From: Edaphobacter aggregans
Lineage (GTDB): Bacteria > Acidobacteriota > Terriglobia > Terriglobales > Acidobacteriaceae
Length of the DNA stretch: 64,000 nt
Assembly (NCBI GenBank): GCA_022736715.1
Contig: DZDJ01000007.1
Location: 41,076-105,075, forward strand
Reading direction: 5' to 3'
The position numbers were made by a program, and so were the translations under genes. The stretch's first letter is position 1. Every line of letters begins with the position of its first letter. The notes beneath the pieces are model-generated. The model did no database searches. It was not told the DNA's origin and worked only from the letters and a program-made list of their open reading frames with translations. Below are positions 16,232-24,610 of this stretch, one piece after another.

Positions 16232-16585
16232 TTAGGAGTGCGTTTCCGTGGTGGTGGACTGGTAGGCCTGCTTGCCTGCATCTACCGCGGCTGAAATTTT
16301 ATCCTGCTGCTCATTCACAAAACCGCGGCTGCGGTCCACGTACTGGCTCCACTGGGTCCGTCCACGTTCCGCGTATTCCTTGCCGCGGTCCACATAGCGG
16401 TCCAGTTGCTCGCGACCCTGATCCACCAGTTGCTCTGCCCGTTCGCGGGCATCGCGGGCACTTGCCGCCAGGTCCTCGCGGGTCTCTCTTCCGGATTTCG
16501 GGGCATACAGCACGCCCAGCAGGGCGCCAAAGCCCAGCCCAGCCAAAAACCATCCAATTCCTGCGCTACCGTCGTTATCTGCCAT
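16232..16585 (-). CDS. YtxH domain-containing small membrane protein
   Basis: 117 aa. The N-terminal glycine-rich hydrophobic helix WFLAGLGFGALLGVLYAPKSG is the hallmark of the YtxH family, followed by a helical, charged coiled-coil-like tail with repeated Arg-Glu/Asp-Arg-Gly units (QLVDQGREQLDRYVDRGKEY...). The start at 16585 is supported by a strong AAGGAGGAAG. YtxH proteins are general-stress proteins in Bacillus; the role here is unknown. Probably forms an operon with the downstream DUF948-like gene. Confidence 0.85.
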   Translation of the reverse strand: MADNDGSAGIGWFLAGLGFGALLGVLYAPKSGRETREDLAASARDARERAEQLVDQGREQLDRYVDRGKEYAERGRTQWSQYVDRSRGFVNEQQDKISAAVDAGKQAYQSTTTETHS

Positions 16586-16664
16586 GATTTCTTCCTCCTT
16601 GTTTCGGTGATGAACCATCTTTCCGCATCGCAACCGACAAGTTCGGCGATTGAATCTGGATGCT

Positions 16665-16696
16665 AGCAAATCCAATTGCGCACAGCAAATCCAATT
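16665..16696. repeat. 13-bp direct repeat upstream of the YtxH-like gene
   Basis: AGCAAATCCAATT occurs at 16665-16677 and again at 16684-16696, exactly 19 bp apart. It lies in the leader of the YtxH-like gene, downstream of its likely promoter. Two tandem copies suggest a protein-binding site or a small duplication. Confidence 0.7.
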
Positions 16697-16713
16697 CTCC
16701 CCTCTGGCGTTAC

Positions 16714-16741
16714 ATCTTACTAATAAAATTTTGTTTTTCAA
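16714..16741 (-). promoter_or_regulatory. Sigma70-like promoter for the ytxH-like operon
   Basis: On the minus strand TTGAAA (16736-16741) and TAAGAT (16714-16719) are separated by 16 bp of AT-rich sequence. It would give a leader of roughly 120 nt before the ATG at 16585. Confidence 0.45.
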
Positions 16742-16989
16742 CGCGATAGAGCCGAATTGCGCGCCCTGACAGCACCACTCTCTGTTTTCCTACTTCCTTT
16801 TAGCACAGGAAGATTCCCTGCCCTCTTCTGCGACGCACAACATTTCGCAACAGGTTGCGTGATACCGTGATAGCGCGAGCTCCTGCGAAACAACACTGCA
16901 TCCTTTTCCGCGGGAGGAAACGTCTAAGAGTGAGATCCTGTCACCTTAGCAGACAACACTTTGCGGCAACCTCTATGAAGGAGCACGTT

Positions 16990-18102
16990 ATGAGTACGCT
17001 ATTCCCAATTCGCACAGCAACCCGCACCGTACAGGCAGGCGCCCTGGCTCTGGCGCTTGTTCTGGCATCCGGCTGCAAACAGCGGCAGACCCAGCCAGCA
17101 GAGCAGACCCAGCAGGCCGCAGCCGCTCCCGACGATGCGACACTTGCCAACAGCATTCAAAGCAGGATTGCAGGCGATTCCGGCCTGGCGAATCAGCCGA
17201 TCGCGGTGGCTGTCTCCAACGGCGTGGTCACACTCTCCGGCACGGTGAGCAACAGCGCGGCCAAAGCGCTGGCATCGGATGACGCGGCATCGGTGGCCGG
17301 CGTCAGGCAGGTGCTGAATAACCTGGACGTGCAGGCGGCACAAACTGCGATGGCCGCTCCGGCTCCTGCGCCAGAAAGGCCGCGCGTGCGGGAGACCCGC
17401 CCTCGCCGCACCCGCCAGGTTGCCGAGGCTGCGCCTCCAGCGCCTGCGCCGGTTCCAGTTCCCCAGGCAGCACCGATTGTGCGCAACACCCCACCACCGC
17501 CGCCGCCAAAACCTGTTGTTAAAACCGTTACTGTTGCCGCGGGCAGCATGATTCCCGTCCGGATCACGGAAACGCTCGACAGCGCCTCCACACAGCCCGG
17601 ATCGGCCTTTCACGGCGTTGTCGCGTCGGACATCACTTCGGACGGGATGCTGGCAATTCCTGCCGGCACTTCTGTGATTGGCCGCGTGGTGGACGTGAAG
17701 GACGCAGCACACTTCAAAGGCAGCTCACTGCTGAGCATTGAACTCTCCTACATCTCGCCCCATGGCCAGCGGACTGCCGTAGTCACCGATCCGTATAACA
17801 AGGAAGGCAAAGGACGCGGCAAGAACACCGCGACGAAGGTCGGTGCCGGGGCGGCCATTGGCGCAATTCTGGGCGGCATCTTTGGCGGCGGCAAGGGCGC
17901 GGCCATCGGCGCGGCCACAGGCGGCGGTCTGGGAGCCGGAGCCAATGCCGTGACCAGGGGCGAGCAGGTGCAGATTCCTTCCGAGTCGCTGATTCGCTTC
18001 CGCCTCTCCACTCCGGTCACGGTCACCACCTCTACCGGTGCGGGCGGCGTCAAGGTGTATGACTCCGGCAGCGAGGAGCCAGGCCTGCAGCAACGCAACT
18101 GA
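16990..18102 (+). CDS. BON-domain lipoprotein with proline-rich linker and VirB10-like/glycine-zipper C-terminus
   Basis: 370 aa. Signal peptide with lipobox LASGC (Cys near residue 29), then a BON domain (about 50-105: LANSIQSRIAGDSGLANQPIAVAVSNGVVTLSGTV). Next is a long Ala/Pro/Arg linker with a polyproline run, then a beta-rich domain (IPVRITETLDSASTQPGSAFHGVV...LAIPAGTSVIGRVVDV) that resembles the VirB10/TrbI C-terminal fold. It contains a glycine-zipper segment (GAGAAIGAILGGIFGGG) able to insert in a membrane. An envelope-spanning or stability role is likely. The ATG at 16990 follows AAGGAG; a second ATG at 16975 is possible. Confidence 0.8.
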   Translation: MSTLFPIRTATRTVQAGALALALVLASGCKQRQTQPAEQTQQAAAAPDDATLANSIQSRIAGDSGLANQPIAVAVSNGVVTLSGTVSNSAAKALASDDAASVAGVRQVLNNLDVQAAQTAMAAPAPAPERPRVRETRPRRTRQVAEAAPPAPAPVPVPQAAPIVRNTPPPPPPKPVVKTVTVAAGSMIPVRITETLDSASTQPGSAFHGVVASDITSDGMLAIPAGTSVIGRVVDVKDAAHFKGSSLLSIELSYISPHGQRTAVVTDPYNKEGKGRGKNTATKVGAGAAIGAILGGIFGGGKGAAIGAATGGGLGAGANAVTRGEQVQIPSESLIRFRLSTPVTVTTSTGAGGVKVYDSGSEEPGLQQRN

Positions 18103-18120
18103 AGTGTCTATTTCCCCACG

Positions 18121-18151
18121 ACGGCGGTATGGAACGGCTCCATGCCGCCGT
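18121..18151 (+). terminator. Terminator hairpin after the BON lipoprotein gene
   Basis: ACGGCGGTATGGA (18121-18133) pairs with TCCATGCCGCCGT (18139-18151) at 12 of 13 positions (the other is G-U) around a 5-nt loop, 19 bp after the stop codon. A short TT tract follows. It is also a stable 3'-end stem. Confidence 0.6.
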
Positions 18152-18303
18152 TTGCCTTCCGGCTCTTGTCATTGCGATGTGTGCTGTTTGTCACATTTCC
18201 AGCAAAATGCCTGTGGTAGATTCGCCACAACTGCCGGGAATATGACCAGGTTCCACCCGCCATTTCTGAAAGCGCCCATGCCTGGGCCAGAGGAAGCGCG
18301 ACC

Positions 18304-20037
18304 ATGCTGAAGAGGACCTCCAGACGGCCAGTCGGATACCTGAACCTGACGCTGCACGCTCACCTGCCGTACGTCATCCACCACGGCACCTGGCCGCATG
18401 GGCTGGAGTGGTTGCTGGAAGCAGCCGCAGAGACCTACCTTCCGCTGCTGCGCATGCTGGACACCCTGGAGCAGGACAACATCCCTTTCAAGTGCAATCT
18501 GAATCTTTCGCCAGTCCTGCTCGAACAGCTTGCGCACCCCGCATTCCGCGCTGAATTTCCGCGCTATCTGGAGCGTAAGATCAACTCCGCCCGCGAAGAC
18601 GAGGCGTACTTTATGCAGAGTGGCGAGGCCCACTTTGCCGTTACCGCCCGTTACTGGCAGCATTACTTTCAACAGGCGCGGCAGCAGTTTGCAGAAGTGC
18701 AGGAAGACATCATCGCCGGGTTTCGCCATCATGCAGAAACAGGGCGGATCGAGATTCTGACCAGCGCCGCCACGCACGGCTATCTGCCCCTGCTGGGCAC
18801 GGACGAGTCCGTGCGCGCGCAACTACGCACCGGCTTGGCGGTGCATCAGCAACATCTGGGGCGGCCGCCACGTGGCATGTGGTCGCCGGAGTGCGGATAC
18901 CGCTCCGCGGGAGACTGGCGTGCCCCTGTTCTGCCAGAGGGAAGCCACGGTCCGGCAGCCGCGTATGATCGCATCGGCATGGAGCAGGCATTTGCAGAAA
19001 ATCATCTGGACTACTTCATCGTGGACACGCATCAGGTGGAGCAGTCGGAAATGGCACTGGCTCCCTACCAGATGCAGACCAGGCAAATTGCGCGGGATGT
19101 CGAGCCTGCAATTCTGAACCATGCACCGGAGCGGCGGCTTTACCAGTCCTACTACGTGAATGGACCCACCGCCGCTGCCCAGCCGGTCGCCGTCTTTCCC
19201 CGCGATCCACGCACCAGCGTGCAGGTGTGGTCCGGCGATACAGGCTACCCCGGCGATGGCAACTATCTGGACTTCCATAAAAAGCGCTGGCCCGGCGGGC
19301 ATCGTTACTGGAAAGTGACCGGCCCGGAAATAGACATGGGCGATAAGGCGCCCTATCAGTTGGAAGCGGCGCAGGAGCGCGCGCGCATCCACGCGGAGCA
19401 CTACGTGGAACTGGTCTACGAAACACTGCAATCGGGAATCGGCGACGGCATTCCTCCAATTCTGACTTCGCCCTTTGACGCGGAGCTTTTCGGTCACTGG
19501 TGGTTTGAAGGGACACTGTGGCTGGAGCAGGTGGCACGCGCATTGGCCAGTAAAAATCTGCCGCTGGAAATGACGACCTGCAGCGAATATCTGGACCAGC
19601 ACCCGCGCGCCGGGTATCTTTCCATTCCGGAAGGTTCGTGGGGCAGGAACGGAACCCATGAAGTCTGGCTGAATGACGAAACCCGGTGGACATGGCAGCA
19701 CATCTACGCGGCTGAGGCCAGCGTGCGGGCCATTGCCACTGAAGGCCGCTGGCGCGAGGACGCGCTGGGCGAGCGCATTGTCAAACAGCTCTGCCGCGAA
19801 CTGCTGCTGCTCGAGTCCTCGGACTGGCAGTTCCTCATCACCACGGAATCGGCACGCGACTACGCCGAAAAACGCTTCCGCGAACACCTGGATTCCTTCC
19901 GTGCGCTTGAAGCTCTCTGGATCGGCCTTATGCAGCAAGACCCCCTCAGCGAAGCACAGGAGAAACAACTGGCAGAAATTGAGGAACAGGACAACATCTT
20001 CGCCGCAATTAGTCCCGCAGACTGGGCCAGACAGTGA
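18304..20037 (+). CDS. Glycoside hydrolase family 57, 1,4-alpha-glucan branching enzyme type
   Basis: 577-aa cytoplasmic enzyme. GH57 motif 1 HAHLPY is at residues 18-23, the catalytic nucleophile is Glu196 in GMWSPECGY, and the acid/base is Asp392 in SPFDAELFGHWW. This combination, with the flanking DUF1957-type N-terminus and helical C-terminal domain (CRELLLLESSDWQFLITTE...), is characteristic of GH57 branching enzymes that introduce alpha-1,6 branches into glycogen. No other glycogen gene lies next to it. The ATG at 18304 follows GAGGAAG. Hydrolytic side activity is possible and cannot be excluded from sequence. Confidence 0.9.
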   Translation: MLKRTSRRPVGYLNLTLHAHLPYVIHHGTWPHGLEWLLEAAAETYLPLLRMLDTLEQDNIPFKCNLNLSPVLLEQLAHPAFRAEFPRYLERKINSAREDEAYFMQSGEAHFAVTARYWQHYFQQARQQFAEVQEDIIAGFRHHAETGRIEILTSAATHGYLPLLGTDESVRAQLRTGLAVHQQHLGRPPRGMWSPECGYRSAGDWRAPVLPEGSHGPAAAYDRIGMEQAFAENHLDYFIVDTHQVEQSEMALAPYQMQTRQIARDVEPAILNHAPERRLYQSYYVNGPTAAAQPVAVFPRDPRTSVQVWSGDTGYPGDGNYLDFHKKRWPGGHRYWKVTGPEIDMGDKAPYQLEAAQERARIHAEHYVELVYETLQSGIGDGIPPILTSPFDAELFGHWWFEGTLWLEQVARALASKNLPLEMTTCSEYLDQHPRAGYLSIPEGSWGRNGTHEVWLNDETRWTWQHIYAAEASVRAIATEGRWREDALGERIVKQLCRELLLLESSDWQFLITTESARDYAEKRFREHLDSFRALEALWIGLMQQDPLSEAQEKQLAEIEEQDNIFAAISPADWARQ

Positions 20038-20103
20038 CCCTTTGTACCCTGTCGTTTTGAACGCGCTATAACGCTGTCGTGTTGGGCATGTTATGGCACT
20101 ACA

Positions 20104-21009
20104 ATGTTGGACGTGGCCATTGCTGCGCCAACCTTGCCTGCTGCTGCTGCCTCGCACACACACCAGCGATCTGTGCCTGTCCTGTGGCACTTGCTGTCGC
20201 TGGATGCGCCAACCGTCGCCGCATTGTGGACCATCTTCTTCGCGCGTTCACTGCGGGTGCCTCTGCCATGGATGATTCCGTTGGTTCTGGCCGCTGGCGT
20301 ATGGGTGCTCTATGTGCTTGACCGTATTCTGGACACCATGCGCGCCACGGCCAGCCCGTTGCAGGCCAACACGTTGCGCGAGCGCCACTACTTCCATGCC
20401 CGCCATCGCAAAGCGCTGCTGCTGGGGGTGGCCATCGTGCTTCCGGCAGCGCTCTGGGCCGGTGCGCACTACAGTTTGTTCCGCGTGCAGCGGGACATGC
20501 TTCTACTGGGCTGCTTTGTTTCTGCCTATGTAATAGTGGTGCATGGAGTGGGAGTGCAGGCGCAGCGCAGGCTGCCGAAAGAGCTGGCTGTCGGCGGCAT
20601 CTTTGCCGCGGCGACGGCAATCCCCACCGCGGCGCGGCTGACCACCAGCCTTGTACCGGCTCTTACCAGCACACTGCTGTTTGCGGCGCTTTGCTGGCTC
20701 AACTGCGTCTCCATCCATCGCTGGGAGTCCCGCGGGCAGCCAGAGAATACGCTCCTGCACGAGCACGGCTCTACGCGATGGGCTGGCCGGCATCTGACCT
20801 TTCTTGCCACCCTGCTGGCACTGACCGCTTTTGCACTGCTGCTGCCAGCGGCGCTCGCCGCCATTCACGCCATTGCACTGGCCTGTGGATTGAGCGCGCT
20901 GCTGCTGCTTGCGCTGGAGCTGACACACCGCCGTTTTTCCGCGCTCACTCTGCGCATTGCCGCCGATGCGGCCCTGCTCACTCCGCTGCTCTTCCTGTTC
21001 TTCCTATGA
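20104..21009 (+). CDS. Polytopic membrane protein, UbiA-prenyltransferase-like
   Basis: 301 aa with about eight hydrophobic segments. Early in the protein it has YVLDRILDTMRA, a DxxxD arrangement in the loop after the second helix as in the UbiA superfamily, followed by RERHYFHARHRK. The remaining UbiA motifs are weak, so I only call it UbiA-like. Its stop codon overlaps the start of the methyltransferase gene (ATGA at 21006-21009), so the two products probably act together, perhaps on a lipid or quinone-like molecule (inference). Confidence 0.6.
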   Translation: MLDVAIAAPTLPAAAASHTHQRSVPVLWHLLSLDAPTVAALWTIFFARSLRVPLPWMIPLVLAAGVWVLYVLDRILDTMRATASPLQANTLRERHYFHARHRKALLLGVAIVLPAALWAGAHYSLFRVQRDMLLLGCFVSAYVIVVHGVGVQAQRRLPKELAVGGIFAAATAIPTAARLTTSLVPALTSTLLFAALCWLNCVSIHRWESRGQPENTLLHEHGSTRWAGRHLTFLATLLALTAFALLLPAALAAIHAIALACGLSALLLLALELTHRRFSALTLRIAADAALLTPLLFLFFL

Positions 21010-21683
21010 GCGCCACCTCCACCATGCAGCCCGCGCCCACGCCAGATTTCGACCGCATTGCGCATGCCTATCGCTGGATGGAGTACCTGAGCTTTGGCCG
21101 CCGGCTGGAGCGCTGCCGCTTCCATTTTCTGCCGCATCTGCACCAGCAACAGCAGGCCCTGGTGCTGGGCGATGGCGATGGCCGCTTCCTGTCCAGGCTG
21201 CTCCTGCAAAATCCATTGCTGACGGCCGACGCCGTCGACAGCAGCCCGGTCATGCTGGCGCTGCTGCAACAGCGATGCGCAACCGCGTCTCCGCAGAGCA
21301 ACCAGCGCCTTGCACTGCACACAGCGGACATCCGCCACTTTACCCCGCCGCGCTCGCAGTATGATCTGGTGGTGACGCACTTCTTTCTGGACTGCCTGAG
21401 CGATGCCGAAATCGCCCCCCTTGCGCACTGCATTCGCCAGCACACCGCGCAGCAGGCAGTCTGGCTGGTTTCGGAATTTTCCATTCCCGCAAAACGCATC
21501 CTGCGACTGCCTGCCCGGCTGCTGATACGCTCGCTCTATTTTGCTTTTCGCTGGCTCACGGGGCTCGAAGCCGGCCATCTGCCAAACCATTCTGCGGCAC
21601 TGCAAGCTGCCGGCTTTCTTTGCAAAGCACGCCAGCCTCATCTGGGCGGACTGCTGGTCAGTGAACTCTGGCAACGCGGATAG
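21006..21683 (+). CDS. Class I SAM-dependent methyltransferase
   Basis: 225 aa. Motif I ALVLGDGDGRFLSRLL gives the SAM-binding loop, motif II is DAVDSSPVML and the post-I acid AVD; the central strand reads YDLVVTHFFLDCL. The N-terminus FDRIAHAYRWMEYLSFG is typical of UbiE/Coq5-like small-molecule methyltransferases. The start at 21006 is fixed by the four-base overlap with the preceding membrane-protein gene; the frame is open for another 300 bp upstream inside that gene, but out of its reading frame. Substrate unknown. Confidence 0.8.
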   Translation: MSATSTMQPAPTPDFDRIAHAYRWMEYLSFGRRLERCRFHFLPHLHQQQQALVLGDGDGRFLSRLLLQNPLLTADAVDSSPVMLALLQQRCATASPQSNQRLALHTADIRHFTPPRSQYDLVVTHFFLDCLSDAEIAPLAHCIRQHTAQQAVWLVSEFSIPAKRILRLPARLLIRSLYFAFRWLTGLEAGHLPNHSAALQAAGFLCKARQPHLGGLLVSELWQRG

Positions 21684-21780
21684 CGCAGCAGTCCGCTCAG
21701 AACAGTAGCCGGGTCCCCTTTCGGCAAACCATTGTCGGCTGTCAACTATCAATTGCCCTCTGCACAGCGGCTTCTGTGTT

Positions 21781-21897
21781 TATAGCGGTTTTCCAGTTGG
21801 TGTAGAGGGAACGTGATGCCCTGAAATGGCTTTTTTCTCAAGAAAAAGCCATCCTGCATATTTCTGGAAACTCCACGAAAACTGGAGAACCGCTATA
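21781..21897. mobile_element. MITE-like palindromic element with 18-bp terminal inverted repeats
   Basis: 117-bp non-coding element. The left end TATAGCGGTTTTCCAGTT (21781-21798) and right end AACTGGAGAACCGCTATA (21880-21897) are inverted copies with 17 of 18 matches. At the centre is a second perfect stem, ATGGCTTTTT (21826-21835) / AAAAAGCCAT (21843-21852). Both ends are TA, the target and duplication of IS630/Tc1-mariner elements. It contains no gene and sits in the upstream region of the next ORF. An IS630 transposase remnant exists 9 kb away. Confidence 0.7.
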
Positions 21898-21906
21898 GAA
21901 TGCGTC

Positions 21907-22368
21907 ATGCTGCGATTCCGCTCCCTGCTGCCCGCGCTGCGTGCCTATTTCTCCAACTTTGGCCGGGCCTATGGCAGCTTTCTCCTCATTCAGGTTCTGG
22001 GCAAGCTGGGCCTGCTCTTCTTTTTTCTGATTGCGCTGCGTCTGCTGGCGACGCCGCATGTACTTCCGCTCTTCTTCTTTGCCCAGGCAGGCCTGTTTCT
22101 GCTGCTGGCTGCCCGCTTCTGGCAGCACGGCATGGAAACCGCTCTGGCCCTGGAAAACCCGATCCGATTGCCGGAAGCGACAGTTTTTCCAGCATCGGAG
22201 CCTGCGCCACCCTACATTGCGGCGGAAGTGCCCACCAGCGGTCCGGAACAGCAAGACGATCCTTCCAACGCAGCCGCACTGACTCCAGCGCGAAGCCAGC
22301 CGCAAAGCGAGCATCTACAAGTGACCTTCGTTACCGGAACCGGAACACAATTGTTACAATTGTGTTAA
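21907..22368 (+). CDS. Hypothetical two-helix membrane protein
   Basis: 153 aa. Two hydrophobic helices (about FGRAYGSFLLIQVLGKLGLLFFFLIAL... and VLPLFFFAQAGLFLLLAARF, written here in parts) are followed by a Pro/Ala/Ser-rich, poorly conserved-looking C-terminal tail. The family is unknown to me. A longer open frame begins at 21826, but that start is inside the palindromic element, so I use the ATG at 21907. It precedes sixA by 23 bp on the same strand. Confidence 0.55.
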   Translation: MLRFRSLLPALRAYFSNFGRAYGSFLLIQVLGKLGLLFFFLIALRLLATPHVLPLFFFAQAGLFLLLAARFWQHGMETALALENPIRLPEATVFPASEPAPPYIAAEVPTSGPEQQDDPSNAAALTPARSQPQSEHLQVTFVTGTGTQLLQLC

Positions 22369-22391
22369 TTTATCAATAGCGATTGCTTTCT

Positions 22392-22934
22392 ATGAACCTT
22401 TATCTCCTCCGCCATGCCAGCGCCGGAACCCAGCGCACCAATCCTTTGCTCGATACGAAGCGCCCTCTCGACAAGGACGGCAAGCAGCACTGCATTGTAC
22501 TGGCGCAGGTGCTTGGCAGCCTGAATGTACAGTTCGACCTGGTGGTTTCCAGCCCGCTGAAACGCAGCCTGCAAACGGCGGCTCTGGTGGGAACCGAGCT
22601 GGGGTATGAATCTAAGATATTGATTTCAAAAGCACTGGCACCCGAAGGCACGTTAGACAACTTCCGTCGGCTGCTGGAAACCTGCGGCAGCTATGAAAAC
22701 GTGCTGGTGGTGGGCCACAACCCCAACCTGACTGCATTTCTGGGCTCGCTGATTGTGCCTTCCAATGGGGAAGCTGGCCGACCAGCCAGCCTGCGGCTAC
22801 GGAAAGGCTCGATTGCGCGCGTGAACATGGAGCGCCGGCCGGCCAGTTTGCAGTGGCTGCTGGATCCACGCATCGTCCGCACGCTCTACACCAGTTCCGC
22901 AACCAGCGTGCGCCGGAAGACCCCCAAAAAGTAG
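22392..22934 (+). CDS. sixA: Phosphohistidine phosphatase SixA
   Basis: Histidine-phosphatase-superfamily protein of 180 aa. The RHG-type active site is LLRHASAG (His8), with the conserved SSPLKRSLQTA Arg and the second catalytic His in VVGHNPNLT. SixA removes phosphate from phosphohistidine in HPt or PTS proteins (family knowledge). The ATG at 22392 is used because it gives the canonical MNLYLLRHA N-terminus. Its last 49 bp overlap the 3' end of the opposite-strand Ppx/GppA gene. Confidence 0.9.
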   Translation: MNLYLLRHASAGTQRTNPLLDTKRPLDKDGKQHCIVLAQVLGSLNVQFDLVVSSPLKRSLQTAALVGTELGYESKILISKALAPEGTLDNFRRLLETCGSYENVLVVGHNPNLTAFLGSLIVPSNGEAGRPASLRLRKGSIARVNMERRPASLQWLLDPRIVRTLYTSSATSVRRKTPKK

Positions 22935-24454
22935 TCTGCTTCCTTCCGCAACGACCACAACTCCAGTTGTGCGCCGGTGCGTCCGGGGGTGAGCCCCAGA
23001 ACAACGCGCTTGGGATAGACCATTGTTTTGACCCGCAAAACATCGCTGGCCCGGTCCTGATTCAGCGCCACCGCCAGCCGTAGCAAGACCACCGCCCGCT
23101 CTAGGTGGACGTGTTCCTCTACCGGAACCGTGCGCATCACGCGGTCCATCGGGTCCGGCCGGCTTTTGCCCAGATACCGGGTGATGGCGCTCACAATCGC
23201 CCGCTGCTCCGGCGTGAAGCCATACATTTCTGAGTTGGCAATGATGTACTGCGCATGCCGATGGTGCCCTTGATGGTTCATGAACTTGCCCACATCGTGC
23301 ATCATGGCCGCCGCGCGCAGCCACAGCCGATACTCCGGCGGCAGTGCATGCACCTTCTGCATCGTGTCAAAGAGTTGCTCCACGTGCACGCGAACCGGCT
23401 CGGCCTGGCGCTTGTCCACACGATAGCGCTGGCAGACCTCCAGCACACTGGCCCAGCGCTCCGTTTCCAGCCGCTGATGCGCCGAGGTGCGCAGATCGGT
23501 CTGCGCCAGCATCTGTGCCAGCATGCCGTCGCGCAGGCCCATCGGCGAATAGCGGAAGCCCTTCAGGCCGAATTTTTCCAGCAACTCGGCATATACATGC
23601 GCGCCGCCGATGATGATCTCAGACCGCCGCGGCCCTATGCCCGGAACCACGGCGCGTTGCGTGTTGGTCATCTTCGTCAGCTTGTTGGCCAGCTTGCGGA
23701 CGTGCGTGGCGGGAGCATAATGCAGCGGTGGCCGCGCTGTGGCATCCTTGCCTTCCGGCTTCAGATACTCCCGGCCGGCCTCCGCCAGCGCCGATGCCGT
23801 GCCGGAGGTGGCAATCACCAGTCCCACCCGCGGAATGCCCAGCTTGCGCTCGGCCTTGCGCAGTTCGCGATGGATGAACTGCTTCAGACCGGCAATGTCC
23901 TGCTTCGATGGCGGGTCGCTGCGCAGAAACTCCTGCTGCAACCGGACGGCCCCCAGCGGCAGGCTGACCATCTCCTTCATCCGTCCCTGGTCCGAGAATG
24001 TAATCTCACAGCTGCCTCCACCCAGATCGACCAACAGACACCGGCCACGCGCGCCGCGCTCGTTGGAAACGACGCCCAGGTGGATCAACCGTCCTTCTTC
24101 CAGACCGGAGATGATTTCCACATTCCAGCCCGTTGCCGACTTCACCCAGGCCGTAAACGCTTCGGCATTCCGGGCATCGCGCATGGCACTGGTGGCCACC
24201 ACACGGATCTTGTCCGCCGCATGGGCCTGCACCGCCTTATGGAACCGCTTGAGTGCGCGGATGGTATTGGCCATCGCCTCCGGCGAAACCAGCCCGGTCT
24301 GAAAAACGCTCTCGCCCAGGCGCACCACTTCGCGGTCCTCGTGCAGGGTTTTCAGCCGGTGCTGCTGCACTTCGGCAATCTTCAAACGACAGGAATTGGA
24401 TCCTATGTCCACCGCGGCGAAGAGGTGCATCTTGAGCTGTGCGTCCTTTGTCAT
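22886..24454 (-). CDS. Ppx/GppA phosphatase with C-terminal HD domain
   Basis: 522 aa. The N-terminal ASKHA fold has VDIGSNSCRLKI, the catalytic-loop SGLEEGRLI and the phosphate loop LVDLGGGSCEI, as in exopolyphosphatase/guanosine pentaphosphatase. The C-terminal half contains an HD motif (AAAMMHDVGKF), the arrangement of full-length Ppx/GppA. Its likely substrates are polyphosphate or pppGpp, and sequence alone does not decide between them. Convergent and overlapping with sixA, another phosphatase; divergent from lptFG. Confidence 0.9.
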   Translation of the reverse strand: MTKDAQLKMHLFAAVDIGSNSCRLKIAEVQQHRLKTLHEDREVVRLGESVFQTGLVSPEAMANTIRALKRFHKAVQAHAADKIRVVATSAMRDARNAEAFTAWVKSATGWNVEIISGLEEGRLIHLGVVSNERGARGRCLLVDLGGGSCEITFSDQGRMKEMVSLPLGAVRLQQEFLRSDPPSKQDIAGLKQFIHRELRKAERKLGIPRVGLVIATSGTASALAEAGREYLKPEGKDATARPPLHYAPATHVRKLANKLTKMTNTQRAVVPGIGPRRSEIIIGGAHVYAELLEKFGLKGFRYSPMGLRDGMLAQMLAQTDLRTSAHQRLETERWASVLEVCQRYRVDKRQAEPVRVHVEQLFDTMQKVHALPPEYRLWLRAAAMMHDVGKFMNHQGHHRHAQYIIANSEMYGFTPEQRAIVSAITRYLGKSRPDPMDRVMRTVPVEEHVHLERAVVLLRLAVALNQDRASDVLRVKTMVYPKRVVLGLTPGRTGAQLELWSLRKEADYFLGVFRRTLVAELV

Positions 24455-24610
24455 CGGAAATACATATCATTAGCAAGATACATGGCCTTCGTCAGAATGC
24501 CTACCTGTTGTTGCAGCATGGTTGGCGCATTTGCAGCCATCGCTCCGCGGCAGACCACTCACAGGTTGTAGACTGAAGAAGTAACCGGTCGGGCCCGGAA
24601 GGTAACAACG

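Larger units (their letters stand above)
16586..16989. other. Divergent intergenic region between ytxH-like and BON lipoprotein genes
   Basis: About 400 bp with no gene. It holds a sigma70-like promoter for the minus strand (16714-16741), a 13-bp direct repeat (16665-16696) between that promoter and the YtxH start, an AT-rich block at 16710-16740, and a CGCAAC-AG-GTTGCG palindrome near 16843-16857. The promoter for the lipoprotein gene was not identifiable. Confidence 0.6.

Noticed and set aside
18823-20190. 455-codon open frame antisense to the GH57 gene
   Set aside because: GH57 catalytic motifs are all on the plus strand.
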